DNA from: Gammaproteobacteria bacterium | GTDB lineage: Bacteria > Pseudomonadota > Gammaproteobacteria > GRL18 | Reading direction: 5' to 3' | Assembly (NCBI GenBank): GCA_013139395.1 | Contig: WTAX01000136.1 | Span: 1-13,923, forward strand | Length of the DNA stretch: 13,923 bases | Shown: piece by piece, positions 1 through 6,942 of the stretch | Position numbering within the stretch: position 1 is the stretch's first letter | How the letters are laid out: every line of letters starts with the position of its first letter | The notes under the pieces: model-generated | Seen by the model: the letters and a program-made list of their open reading frames with translations, nothing else | Databases searched by the model: none | What the model was told of the DNA's origin: nothing | Translations under genes and position numbers: made by a program

Positions 1-635
1 AATTCGTCATGGACAATACAGGAACCTTGCCAGAGCAGCATGTCAGCATTGGTGACACTTTGAATGTATTTCCCCAGATGGCGATCCGGTGCCCAGAGGA
101 TTTTTTTACCTTCACTTGCCAGATGCTTGACGACTTTTGTGGCAATTCCTGATGTCACCACCCAATCTGCTCTTGCTTTGACTTGTGCGCTGGTATTGGC
201 ATAAACCACCACCGTGCGATCAGGATGTTCATCACAAAAGGGGATAAAGTCTTCAGGAGTACAGCCCAGATCAAGGGAACAAGTGGCTTTAAGATCAGGC
301 ATTACTACGGTTTTTTCGGGGGAAAGGATCTTGGCTGTTTCACCCATAAAACGAACACCGGCAACAATAATTTTATCTGCTGGACTTTCTTTGCCGAAAC
401 GCGCCATTTCTAATGAGTCAGCCACACAGCCGCCGCTTTCATCAGCTAATTGCTGTAAAATTGGATCAGTATAATAATGGGCGACTAACACAGCATTTTG
501 TTCGACCAGTAATTGCTTAATGCGTTGCATAAGCTTGTTTTGCTGTTGCTCATTTATCTGTGGTTTGTTATGTTCAACATCATGTGTTGTAGGGACGGTA
601 TCTTCCCAATCTACGCTGGCGTATGTACTATTCAT
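1..635 (-). CDS. nadA: Quinolinate synthase NadA, 5' (N-terminal) part, cut by the window edge
   Basis: NadA is a cytoplasmic [4Fe-4S] enzyme that condenses iminoaspartate with dihydroxyacetone phosphate to quinolinate in de novo NAD synthesis. The reverse strand reads 211 codons without a stop from ATG at 635-633. Family hallmarks are VAHYYTDP (about 51-58), DSLEMARF (73-80), [16 protein letters not shown] (93-108), CSLDLGC (119-125), VVVYANTSA (142-150), RADWVVTS (155-162) and GSCIVHDE at the edge. C119 and C206 align with E. coli cluster ligands C113 and C200; the third ligand lies outside the window. The N-terminal tail of about 35 residues is poorly conserved, so the exact start is less sure than the identity, and no clear Shine-Dalgarno sequence precedes it. 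Its start is only 10 bp from the start of a small rightward ORF, so its promoter must lie in or beyond that ORF. Confidence 0.96.
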   Translation of the reverse strand, partial: MNSTYASVDWEDTVPTTHDVEHNKPQINEQQQNKLMQRIKQLLVEQNAVLVAHYYTDPILQQLADESGGCVADSLEMARFGKESPADKIIVAGVRFMGETAKILSPEKTVVMPDLKATCSLDLGCTPEDFIPFCDEHPDRTVVVYANTSAQVKARADWVVTSGIATKVVKHLASEGKKILWAPDRHLGKYIQSVTNADMLLWQGSCIVHDE

Positions 636-645
636 AGGATTTTAT

Positions 646-744
646 ATGGCTAATCTTTATCAAAACTGGATTTTACATTATCCATTGAATTTGTATTTGA
701 GTCCAGAATTTTATAATGAGCATGAATTCACTAATGTTGATTAA
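646..744 (+). CDS. Possible 32-codon small ORF, unknown
   Basis: This short ORF starts at ATG 646 with AGGA at 636-639 spaced six bases upstream, a good Shine-Dalgarno arrangement. The peptide is rich in aromatic residues and asparagine (MANLYQNWILHYPL..., then LSPEFYNEHEF), with no signal peptide or recognised domain. It ends 26 bases before the ribbon-helix-helix-like gene, so it could be the first gene of a three-gene unit. Against it: the region must also serve as the 5' leader or promoter area of the divergent nadA, and a 32-codon ORF can occur by chance. I do not recognise the product. Confidence 0.35.
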   Translation: MANLYQNWILHYPLNLYLSPEFYNEHEFTNVD

Positions 745-770
745 AATGCATTTAAGCTAAAGAGTAATAA

Positions 771-1049
771 GTGAAAAAATCTATTCAACTACAATTATCA
801 AACAAAGCTTTTGATAACTTAAAGAAACTGAGTAAACAATTGGGTATTAGTTGCGATGAATTTGCGACACTTTGTTTTGAATATGTTGATATTAAACATC
901 GGGGAATTGCTGATGCCGCTAAGAAAATCACGGATAAAAATAAAAAAGAAGCTCTCGATAAAAAGGATTTAAGCCAACATTTGCAGCAGTTATCGGCTGA
1001 ACAAATTGAATTGCTGTTAAATAAAGCGGCTCAAAAAAAGAAAAATTAG
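771..1049 (+). CDS. Small ribbon-helix-helix-like protein, function unknown
   Basis: The product has 92 residues and starts at GTG 771. TAAAGAG (758-764), one mismatch from a strong Shine-Dalgarno sequence, lies six bases before it. The N-terminal 40 residues have the pattern of an Arc/MetJ/CopG-type ribbon-helix-helix fold: an alternating strand (KSIQLQL), a first helix (NKAFDNLKKLSKQLG), then ISCDEFATLCFEYV as the second helix. The remainder is highly charged and helical, ending in a lysine-rich tail (KAAQKKKN). RHH proteins are usually DNA-binding dimers, often autoregulators or antitoxins, but no toxin partner is visible. The stop overlaps the Shine-Dalgarno sequence of the downstream kinase gene, so co-translation with it is likely. 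Regulation of this unit or of nadA is a guess from position only. Confidence 0.75.
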   Translation: MKKSIQLQLSNKAFDNLKKLSKQLGISCDEFATLCFEYVDIKHRGIADAAKKITDKNKKEALDKKDLSQHLQQLSAEQIELLLNKAAQKKKN

Positions 1050-1057
1050 GATGTTCT

Positions 1058-1909
1058 ATGGCTAAAATCTTATGTGTGGGCATTGCAACACTGGATATTG
1101 TTAATGAAGTAGCCAGTTATCCATCTGAAGATGATGAAATACGAATTTTAGCTCAGGATCAGCGACGCGGCGGTAATGCCGCCAATACTTCAGTTGTTTT
1201 AAGTCAATTAGGTCATCAGTGTTATTGGGCGGGTACTCTGGTTAATGAAATTGACTGTCAGATTATTCTGGATGATTTTGATCACTATCAAATCAATTAT
1301 GAATATTGTCAGTTTTTAGCTCAGGGAAAAGTCCCCACTTCTTATATTATTTTAAACCAGAAAACCGGTTCACGAACCATTAGTCATTATCGTGACTTAC
1401 CAGAATATAGTTTTGATGAATTTAAAAAAATTAATCTTGAATTATTTGACTGGCTGCACTTTGAAGGGCGAAATATTGAGCAGACTCTTAAAATGATGAC
1501 TTATGCTAAGCAGCATTACCCGAAACTGGTAATTTCTCTTGAGCTTGAGAAACCAAGAGAAAATATAGAACACCTTATTGAACCAGCAGATATTATTATC
1601 TTTTCCAAACACTATGCCCAAACTCTGGGGTTTAATTCAGCACAAGATTTTTGCCATAATATGGGTAGAATGTATTCAAATAAAATTATTTTTTGTGCCT
1701 GGGGAAGTTCTGGCGCGGCGGCATTAGTCAGCCAAAAATATTATTGGCAAGATGCCATACCAGTTGAAGCAATAGATACTTTGGCTGCAGGTGATGTATT
1801 TAATGCCGGTATTATTGATCAGAAAATTAAACAGCAGACTATTAAGCAATGTCTCACAAATGCCTGCAGGCTAGCAGCACAAAAGTGTACGCATAAAGGA
1901 ATTGTTTAA
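1058..1909 (+). CDS. PfkB/ribokinase-family sugar kinase, ketohexokinase-like
   Basis: The product has 283 residues and belongs to the PfkB (ribokinase) family of ATP-dependent sugar kinases. RRGGNAANTSVVLSQLG (36-52) is the first PfkB signature. DTLAAGDVFNAGI (240-252) is the second, with D246 as the expected catalytic base; the usual DTxGAGD has Ala for the first Gly. Several stretches match what I recall of animal ketohexokinase closely: EDDEIRILAQ (25-34), SGSRTI-like GSRTISHYRDLPE (104-116), FDWLHFEGRN (130-139), LELEKPREN (161-169) and the C-terminal GIV. Phosphorylation of fructose or a related ketose is therefore the best inference, but the substrate is unproven. AGGA at 1048-1051 overlaps the preceding stop codon, indicating an operon with the small upstream gene. 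It converges with the protease gene, leaving five bases between the two stops. Confidence 0.9.
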   Translation: MAKILCVGIATLDIVNEVASYPSEDDEIRILAQDQRRGGNAANTSVVLSQLGHQCYWAGTLVNEIDCQIILDDFDHYQINYEYCQFLAQGKVPTSYIILNQKTGSRTISHYRDLPEYSFDEFKKINLELFDWLHFEGRNIEQTLKMMTYAKQHYPKLVISLELEKPRENIEHLIEPADIIIFSKHYAQTLGFNSAQDFCHNMGRMYSNKIIFCAWGSSGAAALVSQKYYWQDAIPVEAIDTLAAGDVFNAGIIDQKIKQQTIKQCLTNACRLAAQKCTHKGIV

Positions 1910-1914
1910 GAATT

Positions 1915-2940
1915 TTAATGTTTTTTAGGAATATTTGTTGATAGGGTGATAATTTTTCCAGAGCGCAGTACTTTGGCTGTGACTTTATCGCCCGGCTTGA
2001 GTGAAGCCAGTTTTGTTCTGATCTGTTTGAATGTTTCCGTCGTGTTTTCAATGGTTATTCCCAGCATTTCGATAATAATATCTCCTCCTAAAAGGATTTG
2101 TGTATTATATATTCGGGTGGGAACAGAGCCGCCTTGAATACCTATTTGAGAAGCGATTGAGTTATGTGCAACATGTTGTACCAGATAACCAGCAGGTTGG
2201 GGGACATTTAAAACTCTCGCCAGCTTGCTGATAATAATACCATCCAGGCCACTCCATACAGGTTTGTCTTCAAGCAACAGTTTTTTTGACATATTGGATG
2301 TCACGGCAAAGCCAAGTCCTTCGTTACCTCCGGAATGTGAAATAATATGGCTTACTATGGCAATGACTTCACCTTTATCATTGAACATCGGACCACCGGA
2401 ATTGCCTTGATTAATGGCAGCATCAGTTTGTATCAGCTCAGTTTGAGCTAATTCTGAGTCAATTTCTCCGGGTTTATAACGGGCACTGATGATCCCCTTG
2501 CTCACGGTGTGACTGTAGCCATAAGGGGCACCAATAACAAAAATATCGTCTCCGATTAACGCCGTATCAGAATTACCCAGCGGCGCAACTTGTAAGTTTT
2601 TGGGTAAGTGATCGAGTTGTATTAAGGCCACATCAGCATGACTGACTGATGAAAGAACACGAGCGGGGATCAGAACACCATTTAAAAATTCAACATTAAT
2701 AGAATCGGCAGAATGAACAAGATGGGAGGCAGTCATAATTTTACCATCATTGCTGATGATAACTCCTGAACCGACATTTTTTTTATTTAAGTTTTTATTA
2801 CTATTTTGCTGTGCATTTAGTTTTTTATTTTCAATATGGATAACCACAACTGTAGGATTGACATGCTTAATAATATTATGCAGTGAATGGGCAAAACTAA
2901 GTGCGGGTATTAATAGCAGAATAAGAACTTTGAAAATCAT
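1915..2940 (-). CDS. Secreted HtrA/Deg-family serine protease with one PDZ domain
   Basis: The product has 341 residues. An N-terminal signal peptide (hydrophobic 2-17, likely cleavage near SFA-HS) sends it to the periplasm. The trypsin-like domain (about 20-220) has the catalytic triad H73 (TASHLV), D103 (SHADVAL) and S181 (NQGNSGGP), all intact. LGNSDTALIGDDIFVIGAP (121-139) and GLGFAV (208-213) are typical of the DegP/DegS/HtrA family. A single C-terminal PDZ domain (about 230-335) contains GGDIIIEMLG and ends with the usual basic strand. One PDZ and this length resemble DegS more than DegP, but a cleavable signal is likelier than a membrane anchor. Family members degrade or sense misfolded envelope proteins. 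It lies downstream of queG on the same strand, separated by a palindromic element. Confidence 0.93.
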   Translation of the reverse strand: MIFKVLILLLIPALSFAHSLHNIIKHVNPTVVVIHIENKKLNAQQNSNKNLNKKNVGSGVIISNDGKIMTASHLVHSADSINVEFLNGVLIPARVLSSVSHADVALIQLDHLPKNLQVAPLGNSDTALIGDDIFVIGAPYGYSHTVSKGIISARYKPGEIDSELAQTELIQTDAAINQGNSGGPMFNDKGEVIAIVSHIISHSGGNEGLGFAVTSNMSKKLLLEDKPVWSGLDGIIISKLARVLNVPQPAGYLVQHVAHNSIASQIGIQGGSVPTRIYNTQILLGGDIIIEMLGITIENTTETFKQIRTKLASLKPGDKVTAKVLRSGKIITLSTNIPKKH

Positions 2941-3011
2941 TTGTTTATGGTTTCATCTAATAAAAAGCTAGTTTAACATATAATTATGGCTAAGAGATTT
3001 GCTATTTATTT

Positions 3012-3163
3012 AGTAACTATTCAGCGTGTATTTCTAAATTAAGGCTTGTTAAGCCCATGGTCACTTATTTTTCTGACTTTGAAAACTCGCTACGCTCAGA
3101 CAATCAAAGTCAGAAAAATAAGCAACCATAGACTTTTTGTTAATAATACGCTTAATAGTTACT
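3012..3163. repeat. MITE-like palindromic element (152 bp)
   Basis: Terminal inverted repeats are AGTAACTATTCAGCGT on the left (3012-3027) and its near-complement ending at 3163, with one mismatch over 16 bp. The core is a perfect 19-bp inverted repeat, CTTATTTTTCTGACTTTGA at 3064-3082 and its complement at 3104-3122, around a 21-base loop. Sequence between ends and core also pairs imperfectly (CCATGGTCAC against CTATGGTTGC). TTT flanks both sides (3009-3011 and 3164-3166) and may be a short target duplication, though it is too simple to be decisive. No ORF is inside, so a non-autonomous element is inferred. Transcribed RNA would form a long hairpin between queG and the protease gene. Confidence 0.7.
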
Positions 3164-3187
3164 TTTTTTAAAGTACTGAGAAGGACT

Positions 3188-4306
3188 TTAATTGTTTTTA
3201 ACCCGTTGTTTAAGTGCCCAGCTGACATGTTCTATAACTAATTCAGAAGGGTGCTGCTGCCTGAATTTTAAGGCTTTAATAATATCGTTTTCTTCTTTTA
3301 TGGACAGTTCAGCGCTGTTTGCCAGACAATTGCCCAAAGCTACTGCAATGTTTCTTAACCAGGATTCATGGCCAATACGTCGAATAGCAGTGCCTTCTGT
3401 GTGACTTAAAAACTCAGACTCTGTCCAAAGAAAAAGAGTTAATAATTCCGGGCTGGCAAGATCACCACGCGCAAAATAATCCGTTTCTACGGTTTGTTGT
3501 GAAAAGCGATTCCAGGGGCAAAATAACTGGCAGTCGTCACAACCATAAATGCGGTTGCCCATTAAGGGGCGAAGCTCTTCTGGTATGGAATGGTGTGCTT
3601 CAATGGTCAGATAAGAGATGCATAATCGTGAATCGACCACATAGGGTTTGACTATAGCCTGTGTCGGGCAGGCGGTAATACATTTAGTACAACTGCCGCA
3701 ATGATTGACTGCAGGGGCATCAATAGGTAATGGCAGATTGGTAAAAATTTCACCCAGAAAAAACCATGAACCGGTTTTTTCCTGTAATACATTGGAATGT
3801 TTACCAATCCAGCCGATACCTGCCTTTTCGGCTAGCGGTTTTTCTAATACTGGAGCGCTATCGGTAAATACCCGATAACCAAATGAACCTATTTTGTGTT
3901 CGAGTTTTTTTGCTAAGGTCTGCAGACGTTTTCGAACGACCTTGTGGTAATCTCTACCCAGACTATAGCGGGCAATATAGCCTTTTTGTTGTTGTTCTAA
4001 TAAAGAAATTGCCCGTTCCGGATCTTCAGGGAAATAGTCCATACGCACAGAAATAATACTCATTGTGCCAGTTTCTAATTCAGCAGGACGAGTTCGCTTA
4101 CTCCCATGGCGTGACATATAATCCATATCGCCATGCATTTTTTGAGCAATCCAGTCATTAAAGCGTTGTTCAGCAATGGTTAAGTCGGTATCGGTTATAC
4201 CTACAGCTTGAAATCCCAGGTCTTTGCCCCATTGTTTAATTTCTTTAACAAGATCACAAAGTTCGGCCTGAGATAGTGTTTTATGGGTGTTATTTTCCTG
4301 GCTCAT
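3188..4306 (-). CDS. queG: Epoxyqueuosine reductase QueG
   Basis: QueG uses cobalamin and two [4Fe-4S] clusters to reduce epoxyqueuosine to queuosine, the last step of this wobble-base modification of tRNA. The 372-residue product has the diagnostic segments HGDMDYMSRH (58-67), ARYSLGRDYHKV (112-123), TDSAPVLEKPLAEKAGIGW (148-166) with the conserved Asp149, and SWFFLGEI (180-187). Cluster cysteines lie in CGSCTKCITACPT (C203, C206, C209, C213) and CDDCQLFCPW (C256, C259, C263), with C229 as the probable remaining ligand. A HEAT-like C-terminal stretch (about 305-370) includes RRIGHESWLRNIAVALGN. It is divergent from tsaE, the same arrangement as around E. coli queG (yjeS). Confidence 0.97.
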   Translation of the reverse strand: MSQENNTHKTLSQAELCDLVKEIKQWGKDLGFQAVGITDTDLTIAEQRFNDWIAQKMHGDMDYMSRHGSKRTRPAELETGTMSIISVRMDYFPEDPERAISLLEQQQKGYIARYSLGRDYHKVVRKRLQTLAKKLEHKIGSFGYRVFTDSAPVLEKPLAEKAGIGWIGKHSNVLQEKTGSWFFLGEIFTNLPLPIDAPAVNHCGSCTKCITACPTQAIVKPYVVDSRLCISYLTIEAHHSIPEELRPLMGNRIYGCDDCQLFCPWNRFSQQTVETDYFARGDLASPELLTLFLWTESEFLSHTEGTAIRRIGHESWLRNIAVALGNCLANSAELSIKEENDIIKALKFRQQHPSELVIEHVSWALKQRVKNN

Positions 4307-4350
4307 TCAATACAATACGTTTTTGGGTTAAATTAAATCAGTCATTATTT

Positions 4351-4935
4351 ATGTCAGACAAGTATCATAACAGTATTTTAGATAATCACCTGCAAATTAT
4401 AAATGAAGAGGCCATGACAGACTTAGGTGCTTGTCTGGCTAAATGGGTCAAATTAGGGACTATCATTTATTTGGATGGTGATCTGGGTGCAGGAAAAACA
4501 ACGTTGGTCAGAGGGTTTTTGAGGGCCTTTGGTTATCATGGTGCAGTAAAAAGTCCGACTTTTACAGTTGTAGAACCTTATTCACTTGATAATAATATGT
4601 TTTATAATTACAATGAGTTAGAGGATGAAGTTAAACTGAAAGCTGATAATGGTCTCATGACTAAGTCAAGAAACGATTCCATAAAGGTTTATCACTTTGA
4701 TCTTTATCGATTGGAAGATCCTGAAGAGCTGGAATATTTGGGAATTCGGGATTATTTAGATGGTCAGGCGATTGCCTTAATCGAATGGCCGGAAAAAGGC
4801 TATGGAGTGTTGCCTAAAGCGGATGTAATTATTAAAATAATTCATCAGAATCAGGGTAGAAAAATTAATTTATTGTCTCAATCAGAAAATGGGGCATTCA
4901 TTGTTTCTAAATTAATAGCTAATAAAAACGAATGA
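4351..4935 (+). CDS. tsaE: tRNA threonylcarbamoyladenosine biosynthesis ATPase TsaE, with internal insertion
   Basis: TsaE is the P-loop ATPase that works with TsaB and TsaD to make the t6A modification at position 37 of ANN-decoding tRNAs. Walker A is GDLGAGKTT (43-51), followed by VKSPTFTVVEPY (66-77), VYHFDLYRLEDPEELEYLGI (113-132) and ALIEWPEKG (142-150). At 194 residues it exceeds the usual 150-160; most of the excess is an insertion at about 79-112 (asparagine- and charge-rich) between EPY and the VYHFDLYRL strand, where relatives have a short turn. I chose ATG 4351 because the frame upstream runs into the divergent queG start and lacks family similarity. There is no obvious Shine-Dalgarno sequence. 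The stop overlaps the amiB start as ATGA, showing translational coupling. Confidence 0.95.
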   Translation: MSDKYHNSILDNHLQIINEEAMTDLGACLAKWVKLGTIIYLDGDLGAGKTTLVRGFLRAFGYHGAVKSPTFTVVEPYSLDNNMFYNYNELEDEVKLKADNGLMTKSRNDSIKVYHFDLYRLEDPEELEYLGIRDYLDGQAIALIEWPEKGYGVLPKADVIIKIIHQNQGRKINLLSQSENGAFIVSKLIANKNE

Positions 4936-6314
4936 AAACTATGATGCGATTTATTTTTGAACGTTTTATTTTAATAACATTTGCCTTATTTCTAAGTGTA
5001 GAAGCAGCAATGGCTGCAGTCGCCCAAATTAATGGTGTTCGCATGTGGGCATCACCTGAATCCACTCGGCTGGTAATTGACTTATCGAGTTCGGCAGGGC
5101 ATCGTTTGAGCAGCTTATCTAATCCAGAACGTGTTGTTATTGATATTGATAATACCAGATTAAAATCACCTATCAGCAACTTAGATTTTAAGCAGGGCGC
5201 AATTTCTGATATCCGTAGTGCCAATAAAAAACAAAATAAAGTGCGTCTCGTTCTGGATCTAAAACATAAAACACATCCCAAAAGCTTTTTACTTAAACCT
5301 AATAAAAAATATGGATATCGCCTGGTTATTGATTTAGAAAAAGTATCCAATAGCTCTCGTTTTAGTTCACCTAAAATTGTAAAAAGTGTTAACTCTTCAC
5401 AAAAACGTGATCTTATTGTTGCCATTGATGCTGGCCATGGTGGTGAAGATCCCGGTGCCAGAGGCCCAAGAGGCACTAAAGAAAAACATGTCGTTTTGGC
5501 AATTGCCCGCAAGCTAAGAGATATGGTGAATAGAAAACCAGGTATGAAAGCCGTTATGATCCGTAATGGTGATTATTATATTAGTTTGCGAGGACGTACC
5601 AAAAAAGCCCGTAAACTCAATGCTGATATTTTTATCTCTATTCATGCTGATGCGTTTAAAGATCCTAAAGCGCATGGTTCATCAGTCTTTATTCTCTCCT
5701 CAAGAGGCGCGACCAGTGAAGCAGCCAAATGGCTGGCAAAAAAGGAAAATGAAGCGGATTTAGTCGGCGGTGTAAGCCTTGATGATAAAGACGATATGCT
5801 GGTAAAAATGCTCCTGGATTTATCACAAACTGCAAGTATTGAAGCCAGTAATAGTGCTGCATCAAGAGTCTTAGCAGGTCTGTCAAGAATTGGTGATACC
5901 CATAAAAATCGCGTTGAACGGGCAGGCTTTGTGGTGTTAAAATCACCTGATATTCCTTCCTTGCTCATTGAAACCGGTTTTATTTCAAATCCTAAAGAAG
6001 AAAGATTGCTTAAAAATTCTTCCTATCAAAAGAAAGTGGCCAGTGCTATTTTAAGTGGTGTGGATGGTTATTTTAAACAATATCCTATTCCAGGAACGGT
6101 TTATGCTAAAGATGTCATTGTTAAAAAATTGAATCGAAATATTGTTTCATCTGCTATGAAAAGTAATAAACAAAAACATAGAGTTATTCGAGGTGACACA
6201 TTATCTGCCATTTCAAAACGTTATCAAGTCAGTGTGTCAGCAATTAAAAAAGAAAACAAAATGAAAAATAACACACTTTATGTTGGTAAAACGATAAGCA
6301 TTCCAAGCTCCTGA
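4932..6314 (+). CDS. amiB: N-acetylmuramoyl-L-alanine amidase, AmiB-type (AMIN, Amidase_3, LysM)
   Basis: This periplasmic zinc amidase cleaves the stem peptide from N-acetylmuramic acid to split septal peptidoglycan during cell separation. The 460-residue protein has a signal peptide (1 to about 28, AAMA-AV), an AMIN localisation domain (about 31-136), a variable linker, the Amidase_3 catalytic domain (about 160-385) and a C-terminal LysM domain (about 416-458, HRVIRGDTLSAISKRY). Expected zinc ligands are H169 (DAGHGGEDPGARG), E184 and H238 (ISIHADAF); the catalytic glutamate is E347 (LIETGFISN). The inserted segment at about 268-330 corresponds to the regulatory helix region of AmiB/AmiC that EnvC or NlpD activators act on. 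The domain set and location after tsaE favour AmiB. The stop codon lies inside a 21-bp inverted repeat. Confidence 0.96.
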   Translation: MKTMMRFIFERFILITFALFLSVEAAMAAVAQINGVRMWASPESTRLVIDLSSSAGHRLSSLSNPERVVIDIDNTRLKSPISNLDFKQGAISDIRSANKKQNKVRLVLDLKHKTHPKSFLLKPNKKYGYRLVIDLEKVSNSSRFSSPKIVKSVNSSQKRDLIVAIDAGHGGEDPGARGPRGTKEKHVVLAIARKLRDMVNRKPGMKAVMIRNGDYYISLRGRTKKARKLNADIFISIHADAFKDPKAHGSSVFILSSRGATSEAAKWLAKKENEADLVGGVSLDDKDDMLVKMLLDLSQTASIEASNSAASRVLAGLSRIGDTHKNRVERAGFVVLKSPDIPSLLIETGFISNPKEERLLKNSSYQKKVASAILSGVDGYFKQYPIPGTVYAKDVIVKKLNRNIVSSAMKSNKQKHRVIRGDTLSAISKRYQVSVSAIKKENKMKNNTLYVGKTISIPSS

Positions 6315-6370
6315 ATTCTAAATTAAATGAGAAGTGTCAGGAATTTTTACATTTAATTTAGAATTCAGGA
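6309..6370. repeat. Perfect 21-bp inverted repeat over the amiB stop codon
   Basis: The arm 6309-6329 begins TCCTGAATTCTAAATTAAAT and its exact reverse complement occupies 6350-6370, around a 20-base spacer. The amiB TGA (6312-6314) is in the left arm. The stem is AT-rich and no T-tract follows on either strand, so it is not a classical intrinsic terminator. It may still slow or stabilise transcript ends, or be a short mobile palindrome or its remnant. Confidence 0.75.
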
Positions 6371-6703
6371 AATAGCCGTTATCAGTAAATCAATAAGCAA
6401 TTCTCTCCCCCTGTTGAAGAAAAACATCATATAAATGAGTCAACTCGACCAAAAACGAATAGATATTTAGAACATTAATTCATTTGTAAAGAAAATGAAT
6501 ATTTACTGTACATATCAATGTCTGAAATCACACCTTTAATCTCATTTGTCTACAATAATTCGCTTGCTGTATGTAAAGCAAATATGGACTTTTTGGGTAA
6601 TATCGTGGAGATAGACGGATTATTTGTCAGTTTATTTTACATGTTTTATATTAACGAAAATATTATGTGCGCTAACTTATTGTAATCACGTGTTAAATTA
6701 TAA

Positions 6704-6720
6704 TTGGCATGAATTTAGCT
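6704..6720 (+). promoter_or_regulatory. Candidate sigma-54 (RpoN) promoter
   Basis: TTGGCATGAATTTAGCT fits the -24/-12 consensus YTGGCACGRNNNTTGCW with two mismatches. The essential GG (6706-6707) and GC (6718-6719) have the required ten bases between them. Transcription would begin near 6731 and read through the possible leader ORF, the stem-loops and the 471-residue gene. No enhancer site was identified. A match of this quality can occur by chance in AT-rich DNA. Confidence 0.4.
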
Positions 6721-6728
6721 GATCTATT

Positions 6729-6752
6729 AATTATAAGTGTTAATTATAAGTG
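6729..6752 (+). repeat. Two copies of AATTATAAGTG in 13-base tandem
   Basis: AATTATAAGTG occurs at 6729-6739 and again at 6742-6752, separated by TT. The copies lie just downstream of the sigma-54-like motif and immediately before the possible 28-codon ORF. They may be a protein-binding site or simple replication slippage; the second copy could serve as a weak ribosome-binding site (AAGTGA). Confidence 0.45.
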
Positions 6753-6759
6753 ATTTATT

Positions 6760-6846
6760 ATGAAAACATTGTTTTCTTTATTAACTAATGCTTTTTTACT
6801 GTTTGTCATGCCGCTTCGACTCTTATCTCAAGCGACACATCTATAG
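6760..6846 (+). CDS. Possible 28-codon hydrophobic leader peptide
   Basis: ATG 6760 opens 28 codons: a basic start (MKTL), a hydrophobic middle (NAFLLFVMPLRLL), and a TAG at 6844-6846. AAGTGA six bases upstream is a weak Shine-Dalgarno sequence. The stop codon falls inside the left arm of the stem-loop at 6841-6884, an arrangement seen in attenuation leaders. It could also be a small membrane peptide or a chance ORF. Confidence 0.25.
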   Translation: MKTLFSLLTNAFLLFVMPLRLLSQATHL

Positions 6847-6907
6847 CCCTGACGGGTATATGTTTGTCTCATTAAGGGCGATAGAAGTGAATCCGATAAT
6901 GTCACTT
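6841..6907 (+). promoter_or_regulatory. Two consecutive stem-loops in the leader of the membrane protein gene
   Basis: Stem one pairs CTATAGCCCT (6841-6850) with AGGGCGATAG (6875-6884), ten positions with a single mismatch, and can extend through GAC (6851-6853) with GTC (6866-6868). CCC and GGG in CCCTGACGGG (6848-6857 region) offer a competing local hairpin. Stem two pairs AAGTGA (6885-6890) with TCACTT (6902-6907) around 11 bases. The ORF's purine-rich ribosome-binding site follows 20-odd bases later. This could be a cis-acting RNA; it matches no riboswitch class I can recall. Confidence 0.4.
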
Positions 6908-6942
6908 TTCAGTAAAATCATTAGTGCGGTAAGAAGAAATAT

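Larger units (their letters stand above)
6371..6942. other. Non-coding stretch upstream of the membrane protein gene
   Basis: This 572-base AT-rich interval lies between amiB and the 471-residue ORF. The first 330 bases show nothing I can support beyond poor short ORFs. From about 6704 it contains a sigma-54-like motif, a 13-base tandem repeat, a possible 28-codon leader ORF and two stem-loops, listed separately. It looks like a long regulated leader rather than decayed coding sequence. Confidence 0.6.

Noticed and set aside
4276..4350. Upstream in-frame extension of tsaE to ATG 4276
   Set aside because: It overlaps the start of divergent queG, has no family similarity, and adds 25 residues to an already long protein.
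4919..5512. 197-codon reverse-strand ORF opposite amiB
   Set aside because: It is a shadow of the well-supported amiB frame with low-complexity, family-free sequence.
6584..6685. 33-codon ORF in the leader of the membrane protein gene
   Set aside because: There is no ribosome-binding site, and it lies upstream of the candidate transcription start.
6841..6942. Known riboswitch (cyclic di-GMP, preQ1, guanidine) in the leader
   Set aside because: The stems are present but none of the conserved bases of these classes can be placed.
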